Shown here piece after piece: positions 12,491 through 25,005 of a DNA stretch of 64,000 nucleotides. The notes below the pieces were generated by a model. That model worked only from the letters and a program-made list of their open reading frames with translations. It had not been told where the DNA came from and did no database searches. Numbering within the stretch: the first letter of the stretch is position 1; each line of letters opens with the position of its first letter. The stretch is from the NCBI GenBank assembly GCA_011033025.1, contig WFMF01000055.1:558001-622000 (forward strand), in the 5' to 3' direction. Source of the stretch: Beroe forskalii. Lineage: Eukaryota; Ctenophora; Nuda; Beroida; Beroidae. A program made the translations under genes and the position numbers.

Positions 12491-13143
12491 ATCACCCTTT
12501 TTCTGTGCCGAGATATTGAAAATTGGCGTCAAATCACGCGTAAAAATTCGCGTTACCTAGCATTACTGATGACGTCACAATTACGTCATAAAATTAGATG
12601 AGCTATCTGAGACCCATTCATTTACACAGTTGGGACTATGACCGACAACATATCCAAAGATGAAGTTCTGGGGTGGTCCCGTTCTCTCTCCACAAGCTTC
12701 ACAATATTTGTCAGTTTTTGGAATTTTTTACGTGTCAAAGTGCTTCGAACAATCGCAAGTAACTCAATGATGCCGTAGAGCCCGGAACTTTGTGACCACA
12801 TCTTTTGAAAGTACATAGAATTTCCTTTCTGCGGTAACAGGAGCATTTTTTTCTATCTCGAAAGCTTCATACCGAAAAATTGCGTTGAAAAACGCCTATT
12901 TTTGGGAAAATTAACATTTGAAATTCTTAGTTTTGTGACGTCATTATGACGTCATTATCATGACGTAAAATAGTTTTTAAGGTCACTAACTGCAAGTTCT
13001 ATCTTTCTACTTTACAACGCTGGGTCGATGAGCTCTGTATCTTTTATGGTTCCCGAGATATCGCCGTTTAAATAGGGTATACTTCTCGCACTAAAGCGTC
13101 ATCTCTCGTATATGTATATACCTCTATATATCTATATGTATGT

Positions 13144-13430
13144 ATTTTTTCCCAAAACCAAAAAGGATTTGGTTGTGATGGTCCGCGGCGGTTTTAAGGC
13201 GTTCTGTACTGTAAAACCCATGATATGAGAAAGAACGCGACGGTTAAAACCGCTGCAACGTCACTTATAAAACATACAGCATTCACGTAACTTTGATGCA
13301 TCAAAAAAGTGCCGTTGCAGCAGTTTTAACCGTCGCGTTCTTTCTCATATCATGGGTTTTACAGTACAGAACGCCTTAAAACCGCCGCGGACCATCACAA
13401 CCAAATCCTTTTTGGTTTTGGGAAAAAATA
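13144..13430. repeat. Long hairpin, unit 2, core inverted
   Basis: Same arms as the hairpin in unit 1, but the centre is the reverse complement. Here AACCGCTGCAACGTCAC is on the left and GTGCCGTTGCAGCAG on the right, and the loop reads CATACAGCATTCACGTAACT. The flanks outside the hairpin keep the same orientation. Confidence 0.95.
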
Positions 13431-14106
13431 TCACCCTTTTTCTGTGCCGAGATATTGAAAATTGGCGTCAAATCACGCGTAAAAATTCGCGTTACCTAGC
13501 ATTACTGATGACGTCACAATTACGTCATAAAATTAGATGAGCTATCTGAGACCCATTCATTTACACAGTTGGGACTATGACCGACAACATATCCAAAGAT
13601 GAAGTTCTGGGGTGGTCCCGTTCTCTCTCCACAAGCTTCACAATATTTGTCAGTTTTTGGAATTTTTTACGTGTCAAAGTGCTTCGAACAATCGCAAGTA
13701 ACTCAATGATGCCGTAGAGCCCGGAACTTTGTGACCACATCTTTTGAAAGTACATAGAATTTCCTTTCTGCGGTAACAGGAGCATTTTTTTCTATCTCGA
13801 AAGCTTCATACCGAAAAATTGCGTTGAAAAACGCCTATTTTTGGGAAAATCGACATTTGAAATTCTTAGTTTTGTGACGTCATTATGACGTCATTATCAT
13901 GACGTAAAATAGTTTTTAAGGTCACTAACTGCAAGATCAATTTTTCTACTTTCCAACGCTGGGTCGATGAGCTCTGTATCTTTTATGGTTCTCGAGATAT
14001 CGCCGTTTAAATAGGGTATACTTCTCGCACTAAAGCGTCATCTCTCGTATATGTATATACCTCTATATATCTATATATATGTATGTATGTATATATATAT
14101 GTATGT

Positions 14107-15142
14107 ATATATATGGTCGTAACCCAATTTAACAAGAACACCCTCGATTTTGGCAATATTCAAGTTGTAATAACTCGGTCATTTTTCATCCGATTGACCT
14201 GAAATTTTGACAGTTGCACCTTTGACCCCTAAACATGTGATGTTCAAATTTTAGTGCGATTTCGGCAACGGGAATTTGCTCAAATTTCAACGTGAAATAT
14301 GGTGAATCCATGAAAACATATAGTTGGGGCTGGCAAGCAAAGTTAAGAAAACTCACTCCTGATGCTCGGAGGCTCGTGTACTGTTAGAATAGCCGTCTAT
14401 TGCTCGCCCTCGGACCCTTCGGGTCTCAGGCTCACGCTCGGGCCTTCGGCCCTCGCACTGTTAGGTCTGCCGTCCAATGCTCGCCCTCGGACCCTTCGGG
14501 TCCTCGGGCTCGCGGCTCGGGCCTTCGGCCCTCGCACTGTTTGGACCGCCGTTCAATGCTCGCCCTCGGGCCCTTCGGGCCCTCGGGCTCGCAAACCGCC
14601 GCGGGGGGCTTGCCAGCCCCCTGATGTATATATATGGTCGTAACCCAATTTAACAAGAACACCCTCGATTTTGGCAATATTCAAGTTGTAATAACTCGGT
14701 CATTTTTCATCCGATTGACCTGAAATTTTGACAGTTGCACCTTTGACCCCTAAACATGTGATGTTCAAATTTTAGTGCGATTTCGGCAACGGAATTTGCT
14801 CAAATTTCAACGTGAAATATGGTGAATCCATGAAAACATATAGTTGGGGGCTGGCAAGCAAAGTTAAGAAAACTCACTCCCGATGCTCGGAGGCTCGTGT
14901 ACTGTTAGAATAGTTGTCCAATGCTCGCCCTCGGACCCTTCGGGTCTCAGGCTCGCGCTCGGGCCTTCGGCCCTCGCACTGTTAGGTCGCCGTCCAATGC
15001 TCGCCCTCGGACCCTTCGGGTCCTCAGGCTCACTGGCCTTCGGCCCTCGCACTGTTTGGACCGCCGTTCAATGCTCGCCCTCGGGCCCTTCGGGCCCTCG
15101 GGCTCGCAAACCGCCGCGGGGGGCTTGCCAGCCCCCTGATAT
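14107..15142. repeat. Tandem duplication, about 521-bp unit, with nested palindromes
   Basis: Unit 1 is 14107-14627 and unit 2 is 14628-15142, both starting with GGTCGTAACCCAATTTAAC after TATATA. Each unit holds inverted ends GGGGCTGGCAAG and CTTGCCAGCCCC (about 14328-14622 and 14847-15141). Between them are three CTCGGACCCTTCGGGTCCTC-type palindromes, each preceded by CACTGTT-type spacers. Unit 2 has small indels. Open frames here are palindrome artefacts. Confidence 0.93.
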
Positions 15143-15338
15143 ATATTATCCTCGAGCACTCTCGTGACGGCCTGATAATGAACATTTCGCAAGACTTCCA
15201 TGTTTCCTCGACTTGTTGGGCGGTTCCTATGGTCGGCTTCAAAGACGGACAGCTAGTACAGCATGTCAGTGTAGCTGTAGTAGTACAGCGTATAGTGTGG
15301 ACTAGAGCGGCGTGCATGTTTTGTTTCTAAGGTCGCTG

Positions 15339-15390
15339 AAGGCGGTTAGATGACGTCATTATCAGAGAAGGTAGTAGTGACGTGATGACG
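15339..15390 (+). repeat. CRE-type short element
   Basis: AGGCGGTTAGATGACGTCAT followed by TATCAGAGAAGGTAGTAG and a second GTGATGACGT. It has the head and core of the family, but the right inverted end is not clear. Confidence 0.6.
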
Positions 15391-15584
15391 TATCATTAGA
15401 GCAGAGCGAGTAGTAGTTTTGTTTGTGCGATCTAGTAATAATCTCATCTACAAATTAGAACGTGTTCAGAGGATGTGGGATCGTGTGATATAATGTGTGT
15501 TGTCGTGCATTCTATCCAGCTTAATATCATGTTGTGGCGAAAGCTGTACCCTGGTCACGCTCACACGCACAGGAAACAATCACA

Positions 15585-15790
15585 CATACATACATACACA
15601 CACAGTTCACGTACACACATACATACAAACATACATACACACACAGTTCACGTACACACATACATACAAACATACATACACCCACAGTTCACGTACATAC
15701 ATACATACAAACATACACACATACACCCACAGTTCACGTACATACAAACATACAAACATACACAGCTCACATACACACATACATACACAA
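15585..15790 (+). repeat. ACAT/ACAC minisatellite
   Basis: About five tandem units of 35-45 bp are built from CACAGTTCACGTACACACAT followed by ACATACAAACATACATACAC. Open frames on both strands are repeat artefacts. Confidence 0.95.
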
Positions 15791-16479
15791 GCGATTAACG
15801 GCTGTACAACTATACAGACGGACAGGCTGACAAATTTGATTATGTACACACTACACACTGAAAAGCCAAAACGTTTCATATTCTTAAAATTCCATTTCCA
15901 AATTCTGCAGAACCTGGATTTAGCTGTGAACTCGTTATCATGATATCTTGCTAACCGTCACGCATTTAAAATTGTTGTCTTTTGAAACACATTTGTCCGT
16001 TGTCGCGTAACAGCGGCTGGTGGCTGCGATGACATCACAATATACGCTTAGAATGGCGAATAGATGAGTCTGAGCTACCAATTCCGAGCACAGCTCTTCT
16101 TATTTGTTGTTATCACATGTCGTTGTGTACCTATTGTTTCTGCTCAGATCGAATTTATCAAATAACCGCAAATCCATCTCTTCGCAAGCTTGAAATAGCA
16201 TTTTAGTTTTTATAGCTCCATGATGAAGCTATTTAATTGGAACATTTACTCCAACTAAAACTCTCGAATAAAATGACACTTGTTTTAGTTCTAATTCTAA
16301 CTTCAGGACTCCACTTATAGTAGTGGTCGTGTGAAATTCCACCAATGACGCGAGGGATCAGTCTAGTCAGAGCCAGCAGAGGAAATTGAATATTTATGTA
16401 GATATAACCCGGTTACTTATTTGTTGCAACTTCTTACAAAATGTTTAATGCAGAGGTTGCAGACTCACTAATTCTCTGG

Positions 16480-16885
16480 TTTCTTATTCAAGTCCTAAAC
16501 TCCTTAGTCCTTAGTCTCTAAATCAAGTCCTTTGTAACTTACATTCATAAAATGAAATCACTAACTTATTAGTCTTATTATAACTCTTGTCTCTAGTTCT
16601 GCAGTTTCCGAATCTAACTCGAACCCTTGTGAGTTGTCTCTTTCAGAGACTCAGGCTCCAGTCTCTATAAACCCCAGTGTCTAAATGAAGTTTCTAATTC
16701 AATTTAATCTACTTATCTAGTCTCTAACCATCTAACTTTAGTCTCTAACTCCTGTCTACAACTGTCTAGTTTCTAACTCCAGTCTCTAACCCCAGTCCTT
16801 GACACAAGTCTCTAACTCGCGTCTCTAACTCGCGTCTCTAACTCGAGTCTCTTACCCCAGTCTCTTACCCCAGTCTCTAACTCCA
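16480..16885 (+). repeat. Degenerate AGTCTCTAACTC repeat
   Basis: Many imperfect copies of a 12-14 bp unit (GTCTCTAACTCC, GTCTCTAACTCGC, GTCTCTTACCCCA) occur, most regular at 16735-16880. The left part is more diverged. No gene is seen here. Confidence 0.85.
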
Positions 16886-19080
16886 TTTGAAATTAGAGAG
16901 TGACGGCCCAGGTCCCTCAGCCCCCAGATGCCACTACTCAAAGCTACCTGTAGACCTCCCTTCCCACAACTATGTGCTCATTGTCATAGTGAAGACAAAT
17001 GATTCTGTTTAGAGTGCATCCATAAATAATAAACGCTCCTTGTTTTATATGTTTTGTGATGCTTGTACGTTAGAAAACCCGACGCGGAAGATGATTTTGA
17101 GTCGTTTTCTGAAGAAAAACAAAAGCATTCTATTCGCTTCCTTGATGTTTTGTTCATTGTTGATATATGAGTATTTTGAATTTCCGTCGAACTGATTATA
17201 TTCGCCAAACCTATATATTCTCCAAACAATTAATCTAATTGCGTTTTCGTATTCGAGCACAAAGAAAATTTGAATCTCAGATAGATCCTTAGCTGGCTAA
17301 AATGCATTAAATGCGCGCTAACTGGATTACGAATACGTGTAATAATCATAAATTAACTCAATCAATTCTAAAACCGTTGGAGGATAATGTACAGGAACCG
17401 TTAACTGCTTAGTTACATGGGAGTCTCTTGGGGGGTGCTATAATGATAGGACTCTTGGTAACCATCGTGGAACGTGGCTAGTAGTTGAACATATCAGTTG
17501 AATAATCTGTTGCATATTTATGTATTCGATTTAAACACTCCTTTTAGATAATACGATTTAGATTAATTATCAATTCGGATTTGAAATTAGCGATCGATTT
17601 TCTAGTGAGATTCGTTACGAAACAATTCTTGGGTGATTTTTGGTACATATGCTTCGCTGTCAATCGATCACTTTCAGTGGCAGACTTGAGTCCTTCATAG
17701 GTCCCATGGATTCGAGTCTACAGCCCATGTTATTTTTGACCTAATCGTATGTTCCTATTAGCTCTCTTTAATTTCGTTTTTAAGTCAGTTTGTTATTAAC
17801 TTATGATGCTACTACAGACCTTTTGTTTAATTTTCCTCCTTCGAATCTATTCAATTATCAATATTCATGGCAATGACATGACATTTGAACTCGTGATCGG
17901 AAAGTTGGAAGTGGATTTTAAACATAACAAGACTAGCTTGATCACTTACACCTCCATCACCATTTTATGCAGAGTGTATGACGAGTGATTTATTAACTTA
18001 TTTTAAAGAAAACAATTGATCTATCACCGCAAATCATGCATACAGTTAAATTTCACTGATGTATAATAGTTTTAAGAGTTTCACACAGTGCTCCTCAAGC
18101 AGTACACTGTTACTTGTTACTGAGATGGTGGTTATACGTGAACTGGAATCCATCAAGGGACAAATTATAGATTTGAGAGATGCAATCCAATTATTTTATT
18201 CAATGTTTTTCTTATTTCTGGTGGCAGCCAGGAAAACAGAACTTATCACAGTCTTGGCTAGAAGCTTCTATAACATTCCAATTCTTAACAGAAACACGTC
18301 TTAAAATGATCACCTAGGTGGCTTAATGATTGATACATACGGCAGTGATAAAAAGGATGCATGTTGTCGTTTTTATCATTTATAGATTATAATATCGGCG
18401 TACCTTGTGCTCGTGTGGCACTCTTTTTTGCCACTTTCTACCGCACGCGCGCGCTCCGTATTATGTTGTGATTCCGTTTCCATAGATTTCAATTGAATTT
18501 CAAATATATCAAGTGACAATATGACAGCAATGACCTGAGAATAATATTTCTTGATTCAGATAACTTTAAATATATTCATGCTATAACATATATTGGTGGA
18601 TAATCATTAATCAGCATCTGTAGCACGATTCTAGGTGTCCATGGCCAAATGGCCTTAGGTAGCCCACTGTACCACGTACCATTGTAGTCATTGGCTGTTG
18701 TGACGTCACTATTTTGATTTAAAATGGTGAATTGATGACATATACTGTTCAGCCCGTGACAACTTAAGACTCAGTGTAGTCTAATCTCCTATTGGTCTCA
18801 GACAAGCATTGAAATCATATTGACATAACACCCGGACTTTTATAAATATTCTGAAAATTATTAGCATCATAAGACATTATTATTATCATTATTATCATAA
18901 TCCAGATTATATTATTCGTATCATTACCAGGGTTATACTGTTATTATTATTATGATTCTGCTATATCCTCCTACATGCTCACTTCTCCCTACTCAGCATA
19001 TGTTTTATATACTCCCCGACCTCAGAGCATCTCTCTCTAACACTCGCTCTGGGATGCAGCAATGCTTGACAACATCATGC
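16886..19080. other. No gene seen
   Basis: AT-rich non-coding sequence with only short open frames. One CRE-type copy (TTGTGACGTCACTATTTTG, AAAATGGTGAATTGATGACA) lies at about 18699-18743. An ATTATTAT low-complexity patch is at about 18875-18960. Confidence 0.5.
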
Positions 19081-19091
19081 AACGGCTGCAT

Positions 19092-19141
19092 CACGTGACT
19101 TAGTCTGAGCAACACATGCACATGTGCTGGGGTCACGTGAC
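19092..19141. promoter_or_regulatory. Pair of CACGTG E-boxes, one in a CLEAR-type palindrome
   Basis: CACGTG occurs at 19092-19097 and 19134-19139. The second lies in the perfect 10-bp palindrome GTCACGTGAC (19132-19141), the consensus bound by bHLH-zip factors of the TFEB/MITF and USF type. No adjacent gene is recognised, so function is speculative. Confidence 0.4.
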
Positions 19142-20059
19142 CCAACGACCTCCTGCATAGTTACTTGCTCAGCTCGCTGCTTATTGGGTGACAAGCAGCT
19201 AGCCGGAGCTCAGACCGGAGCAGGCAGCTTTTAGCTTGTACCACCGCACCGAGCTTTTGTATCTAATATATCCTGCTGTCCTTTTCTAAAAACTCTAATA
19301 TTCGTTCGGACTAGAGAACTGAGCATGTTCGGCGTATATATTTTCTAAAAAACTAATATATATTCTTTTCAAAAAAACTTATATTCGTTCACTGTTTAGT
19401 ATATTATATTGTTTTTCGCTCGAGCTCTATGATTTGAGAGTTGTCGTCGTGGCCCCTTGCGCACTATTCACGGTGAACGTGCATGCCTCTAAGTCATGTG
19501 AGCTAAGCTGATTTGCGTTTTCAACGCACGTACTTGTGTTCTGTGGTTTGTTTCTGTTTTTTTGAAGGAGCTGTTTATATAGCAACCTTCAGAATATAGC
19601 TCTTTGGTACTGAGAAATGGTCGAATTTTACCATTTTCAAGAGGGCAAGTAGGTGAATAATCGCATTACTGTTTAAAAAGACCATTGATTTCCATGAAAA
19701 ATCTCATGTTTCGTAAAATTATGATTTGTTTCTTTTATTTTTATCAAGCTTATTCAAGGCGATTAAATTCGTCAAATGATCCAATATTTCTCACTTCAGT
19801 ATTTATTGAGAAATCCAAAAACCCACTGATCTGATTATTCATTATTCATAGGTTTAAATGTTTGAGATTCTATCTGTTTTTACTGCAAATAAGAAAATTT
19901 GGATCACGGGCTCCTATTCACTAACCGAGTTTTTTTTGACACAATGCAAAAATCGAATAACAACTGAGATATGGAGTACCTAATTATTCAAGGTTTATTC
20001 AAGGTTCATTTATTTTTAGCACTAAAAAATCTCGTTCCTCAAATCAAACCTCTCAGGAA

Positions 20060-20660
20060 CTTTCACGACTCTTTAAGTGAAGAGAAGAGAAAATCTATGA
20101 GGGAAGAAGCAGAGAAGAACAGCAGATCGCAGAGAAAATTAGGGAAGAGTATATTATAGAAATGAAAAGCAGATTTTACCGACGTATCTTATTATCTTTT
20201 AAGGAAGAAAAGCAGTCAGCAGATCTTGGACGGAACAAGAAGGGAAGATCTTGGAAGGAAGAAGAGATGATCTCAGAGAATTGGAGCAGATCATTCCGAG
20301 AAAAAGCAGATGTTAGCTTGAAGGAGAAGAGCAAAAGAGCACATCTTTAAAAGGAAGGAGAAACGGTCTTAGAGCGAAGAACCAGAAGAGAGCAGTCTTC
20401 AGAAGAACAGATCCTACTGCGAAGTAGGGAAAGCAGATCTAAGAGATCTAAGTAAATCACACCTTGAGAGAAGAGCAAATCTTCCAGAGAAGAGAGCAGA
20501 CCTATTAGAGAAGTAAACCGGATCTTAGAAGGAAGAAGAGCAGACCTTGTAGTGAGACACCACTCAGAAGTAGAGAGAGGAGGAGGTTTAATTCCTCCTA
20601 TGTGCTGGAGATGTACTGGAGAGAGGAGGAGGAGGAGGTATAATTCCTGCTAATTGCGCG
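20060..20660 (+). repeat. Purine-rich degenerate repeat
   Basis: A strongly AG-biased tract contains irregular copies of motifs such as GAAGAAGAGCAGA and AGATCTTGGA/AGATCTTAGA. It produces lysine/glutamate-rich open frames without domains. I treat it as low-complexity DNA. Confidence 0.7.
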
Positions 20661-20855
20661 GAGTACTCAGCCGTAGTTTCCGCTTAATTTCACGGGCAGA
20701 GAAGAAAAGATAAACGAGTGATTGTATAAGTGTCGGGTAGCTGAGTATATAGGTTGACATGTCAGAGTAGGTGGTTTAGACTGGGAAATCAATGACATCA
20801 TTAATTTCATGGAGAAGAGAAAGGGAGGGATATATGGCATATGCAACGGTCGTTG

Positions 20856-20930
20856 AATAGGCGGTCGGAAAGGCGTCATTAACATTCTGCGCTGCAAAAC
20901 AGCTGAAAATAAAACCGCCTATCTCTTGTG
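20856..20930 (+). repeat. CRE-type short element, subfamily 2
   Basis: Ends AATAGGCGGTCGGAAAGG and AAAACCGCCTATCTC are inverted. The core is GCGTCATTAACATTCTGCGC rather than the usual palindrome. The copy at 30336-30411 belongs to the same subfamily and shares the flank GAGCAGGGTT/GAACAGGGTT. Confidence 0.8.
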
Positions 20931-21330
20931 AACAGGGTTCACATATTAGATAACCCTGGATATATACATACATAATACAGCAGCTGCGTACGACCCCACC
21001 TATAACAAAGGGTTGTGGACGTTATGAATAGAAATAATGACACTTCTTTACGCGTTTTATGCTTGCTGCTGCTCATTCGCAAGACCTCTCTCAGGAACTC
21101 ACATATTATATATGCTGTGTTATATATATTATGTTGACAGGGTGAAGTAGTAATTCAGGGATATAAAGGACAGGTTGCTGCAGCTTGCAGCAAGCTGCTG
21201 CTGTATCTTCCTGAGTGTTTTGCGAGTAACTTTGACGCTCAGTGTGCGGTATGTTCCTGCAATATATACCGTACAAACATTTTATTCGTATGTTCTTAAA
21301 GGATTTGATATTTTAGTAGCTTTATGCGTA

Positions 21331-21465
21331 GAGATGTCGTAAGTTCTGAGAACGCCTTCTGTAATTTCCACACGACCGCCATTTGTTCGTACGTGACACT
21401 GGTTTAACAGTTTATATCCACGTACACGGTGCCGCGCAACTCGGAAATTTCAGAATGATTTTCAT
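21331..21465. repeat. Inverted-repeat element, copy 1
   Basis: Shares GTAAGTTCTGAGAAC, CTGTAATTTCC, TTTGTTCGTACGTGA and GGTGCCGCGCAACT with an element at 37622-37762, in the same order. Ends are partly inverted. Non-coding, MITE-like. Confidence 0.65.
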
Positions 21466-21831
21466 AAATGTTTTCGAAGTTCCTTTATTCCTGATTGAGT
21501 GTGGAGATTAGAAACATGAATGGCGATAAGGAATTCCTGCTCATTTGAAAATGCCTGCTTGCAGGCAGTTTCCAGTAGCTCAGCTCCCAACGTTAACTAA
21601 GTGTGCTGAGTTAACACACCAAGTTAACTTGGTGCTCCATGCTTCTTATCCTTATTAGAGTACCTACTACCTATATTATTAGAGTGCCTATATATTATTA
21701 GATCATGCAAAGGGTGCTTCATCCCAGGAAACATACATTCTATTAGCTGATGACTCGGGCACACACTCCCATTTCCCAATCCTAAATATATTGTGGACAA
21801 GGATTAACATAATCCAGGATTAAACTAAAAA

Positions 21832-21900
21832 ACAGGCGGTTTAACATCATCAACTCACCACATTACACTTTGATAATGACGTCATCTTATAACCGCCTTT
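21832..21900 (-). repeat. CRE-type short element
   Basis: The ends AACAGGCGGTTTAACATCAT and AACCGCCTTT are inverted. On the minus strand the core reads AAGATGACGTCATTATCA followed by AAGTGTAATGTGGTGAG. This is one of the clearest copies. Confidence 0.8.
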
Positions 21901-22077
21901 TAACCTCCTGCGGTTACTTCACTCGATGTGTATACACTCCATGGTTCATTAGACAGTGTCGACGTATGATTTATTGTAAAGCAGTGTGTGAGTCCATCTT
22001 ACTACTCTAGACTAGTAGGTAAATCCTATAAGCTGCTGCTGCCCGAATCCAAGGTTCTTAGTGTTAGGAGAAGAGCT

Positions 22078-22137
22078 GAATAGGTGGTTGAGAGTGACGT
22101 CATTATCAGGGGTTAGAATGGGGCGTTGGTGACGTGG
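22078..22137 (+). repeat. CRE-type short element
   Basis: AATAGGTGGTTGAGAGTGAC is followed by TGACGTCATTATCAGGGG and TTAGAATGGGGCGTTGGTGA. Confidence 0.7.
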
Positions 22138-22260
22138 CATGGCATGCTTCAGAGCGTGGAGGCCCTTTAACCCACTCCATTTCCTTCCCTTTGCTTTATT
22201 TCCTTTGTTCAATTTCTTTTCAGGATACAGTTCTAGTCTTCTTTCATTAATGATAATGCT

Positions 22261-22404
22261 TGTGTGCAGATCGCTCGATCGACAGATGGCTCTATAGAGA
22301 CGCGCAAATTTCCTGTTCGCGCGTCAACTTTCTATACAAATTCGTAAGAACAGCAAAATTGCGCGTCTTCATCGAGCCTTCCCACAATCGAGCGATTGCA
22401 CACA
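22261..22404. repeat. Foldback element with about 50-bp inverted ends
   Basis: The left end TGTGTGCAGATCGCTCGATC with GAGACGCGCAAATTT is mirrored by AAATTGCGCGTCTTC and CAATCGAGCGATTGCACACA. The loop is short and the element has no coding capacity. Confidence 0.8.
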
Positions 22405-24059
22405 GGAACGTATTTGATTCCGCATTCCAAAGATTTATTGGTTACTGAATTCAGTTCCCAAAAACCCGGAAAAGGTGGCTTTTGGACTTAAGGAGTGTAG
22501 GTTGGCGCAGTACGGTATCACTCATGACTGGTACACACTCAAATGTGCACAGGTGGTAGGTCGAGTAAAGGGTATACCGGGCTGAATATGGATATTGTGC
22601 TGAACCAGGTGAGCAGGTTGAGTGACAGGCAAGGGTATACATGGTAAGCAGCTGGTATGCCGGTGTCACCTCCAGTTTTCCAGTTGATCAGTCAGCAGGA
22701 GGTATATACTACCTGCAGGTCAGCAGGTGGTATAACACCTAGCAAGGGTATATAACACACGGCCTGTCATTATCGAGGCGCAGTACAATAAGTACATTGT
22801 CTGGGATATATTGAATACCCATAAGGCTATTATATCCACCGGAGAGAGCGACACTTAGACACTTTTCTAAGACTTCTCTTTTCCTTCCCTTGCTCTGCAG
22901 AAATTGGGATGAAACGCAGGAATTTCGTATGCGTCCGACAAATCGTTTCCTTCTTCACATCTTATATAAAATATATATGATGATAAAATGATGCTCGTTT
23001 TTTCTTCGCCGGAAATCCTACTCACTTACTCAGTGGAAAATATGGAGTATGATTATAACATGATATGCGCAGCGTTTGACAGACGTTGCTGTACATAGGG
23101 CTTGTCATCACGTTGCTCCTGCAGCAATGCCATTTGGACGTCTTTTATCTTCGCACACACATATTGTTTTTTTTTCTCCATCCCTCCTTCCTTCCGAATA
23201 ATGACGTATTTTGACTTTGTAAGTTTATACTCGAATGGTAAATAAGGAAGTCGCACGGGTGGCAGGAGAAGTTGGAAGAGTGGCTAAAGCTCCGGTTTTA
23301 CATGGCTGTGACGCACGTGCAATGTGCATGAAATATTACAATGCTTTTTGTCGCTTTAAATTCGTGATTATTTGACCTTCTCCTATGTTGATTTGTTGAT
23401 GGACAAGCTCGAATTTGACTTATTGCATTGTGTCTGATGAATTTGTCCACTAATAAAGCTCAGTTTATCTTATCATTTGGCGATTATTTCCCTTGACTAA
23501 AATAGATCAATCCGTTGACCTTCATCCAGTGGACATGTCAAGTTGTTAACTGGAACCAATGAGTTCAACAACCAGCATTTGCCGCTTCTATCACAGATTT
23601 ATTAAGGCAATTATTAGAAACGGTCTTGGAGACTGTATGTCGCTCGACAATGCTGCAGGAAATTTCTTAATATAATAACGATTAAATCGGATTGAAATCA
23701 ATGATTTCAAACCATCTTTCTATAACTGCGAATCTTATAACACGATTATATGTCAGGAATCACAAAGGAAGCTTATAAATATAGGGCATTGGTTATATAA
23801 AATATATAAGACAAGTCATTTATTTTAAATATATAACAACATTAATAGACTTGAGCTGGGCAGATCGTGTTTCAAAACATAATTAAGTTAATTAATGCGT
23901 CCATGTACGCTATATTGTCAGCTTTTTGTTGATGTCTCTCGTATTATTATTCGCGCTATATAGCTCTGCTCTGGGTGTTATATACCTTTCTCTCTTATAT
24001 ATATCTGAACTGTACACTGTGTTAGATGTTCGAGCGGAGTTTGTGTGGCGCGCACGGAA
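22405..24059. other. No gene seen
   Basis: AT-rich sequence with a loose GGTATA/CAGGTGG repeat near 22555-22750. Short open frames only. No splice-linked coding signal was found. Confidence 0.45.
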
Positions 24060-24073
24060 AATTGTTGATTTTT

Positions 24074-24120
24074 CGTCATTAACGCTCCATGTTATCCCCT
24101 GATAATGACGTCACTGTCAC
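24074..24120 (-). repeat. CRE-type short element fragment
   Basis: The plus strand shows GTCATTAACGCTCCATG followed by CCTGATAATGACGTCACTGT, the reverse orientation of the family core. Confidence 0.6.
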
Positions 24121-24259
24121 CTTGTTACTCCGCGCGCGCATCTCCGTAGAGTGTGCTTGCTGCACATAGCCCTATACCTGTCATCGGCTGAGCTACGTCC
24201 TACCCTACTTCATACTACCGGAGATTTATACATACCTCTCTAGACCACCCGGACTCTCC

Positions 24260-24355
24260 CACGTGCTAAGTCACGTGGTCAAGCACGTGGTTTAGGTGTG
24301 TTGCTAGGTGAACTGTAACGTGTGTGACAGGTGGTCACGTGGGGTAGCTCACGTG
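24260..24355. promoter_or_regulatory. Cluster of five CACGTG E-boxes
   Basis: CACGTG occurs at 24260, 24272, 24284, 24336 and 24350, five palindromic E-boxes in 96 bp, where chance expectation is far below one. The first three are spaced 12 bp apart. No gene start is recognised nearby, so it may be a distal regulatory element or a decayed repeat. Confidence 0.45.
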
Positions 24356-24477
24356 ATACCTGTTAAAATAATGAGCTTCTCACCTTGGATATATATATTA
24401 TACGAAGGGAATGCACTTGGAATATACATACACCGACAAACTGCGCGCTCATACCCCACACCCTCCGCCATCTGCCA

Positions 24478-24625
24478 ATAGTGTACATGACACCTATACA
24501 CGAGTACATTACACCCTGTCAATAGTATACATTACACTTATGCACGAATACATTACACCCTGTCAATAGTGTACATTACACTTATACACTAGTACATTAC
24601 ACAATCACATGTACATATAGTACAT
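24478..24625 (+). repeat. Minisatellite of about 58 bp
   Basis: About three units built from GTACATTACACCCTGTCAAT, AGTGTACATTACACTTATAC and ACGAGTACATTAC. Non-coding. Confidence 0.85.
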
Positions 24626-25005
24626 GATGAGTTAACACTGATAAGCACATGGACCTTCACACCATTCATTCCGCTGTGAGCCACTCGATCATTCATTTCG
24701 CACCCTCGCTCTGTGTACATTTTACCCCTCTACAGTCTTTACTATCTACTTTCCACTCACATTTCACTCGTTCCATCTCACCACCTCTACTTGGCACTCC
24801 CCTTAAACCCCCTCACCACCTTTGCAACCCTCAGCCCTCGCTGTTGCACTCACCTCCTAACTCCCAAACCCCTCACCACCTAACCACTCACCTCTCCGTA
24901 CACTGTAATTGCTTGTGTCGTAATAATGAATTTGGTACGTTACTCCCCATATAGTTATACCGCAAGGTGCCTCGGAGCACAACACATTAAGCCTCACACT
25001 AAAAG

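Larger units (their letters stand above)
12205..14090. repeat. Tandem duplication, about 939-bp unit, two copies
   Basis: Unit 1 (12205-13143) and unit 2 (13144-about 14085) match base for base over long stretches with an offset of 939. Only scattered substitutions are seen, such as TTAACATTT versus TCGACATTT near 12910/13850. Each unit begins with a long hairpin and ends in TATATGTATATA-rich sequence. The near identity points to a recent event. No convincing coding frame. Confidence 0.95.

Noticed and set aside
14362-15317. Several overlapping frames rich in Pro, Ser, Gly and Arg
   Set aside because: They come from the CCTTCGGG palindrome ladders and occur on both strands, which is typical of inverted repeats.
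19971-20350. Lys/Glu-rich open frames
   Set aside because: The tract is purine-biased low-complexity repeat, so charged-residue frames are expected without selection.
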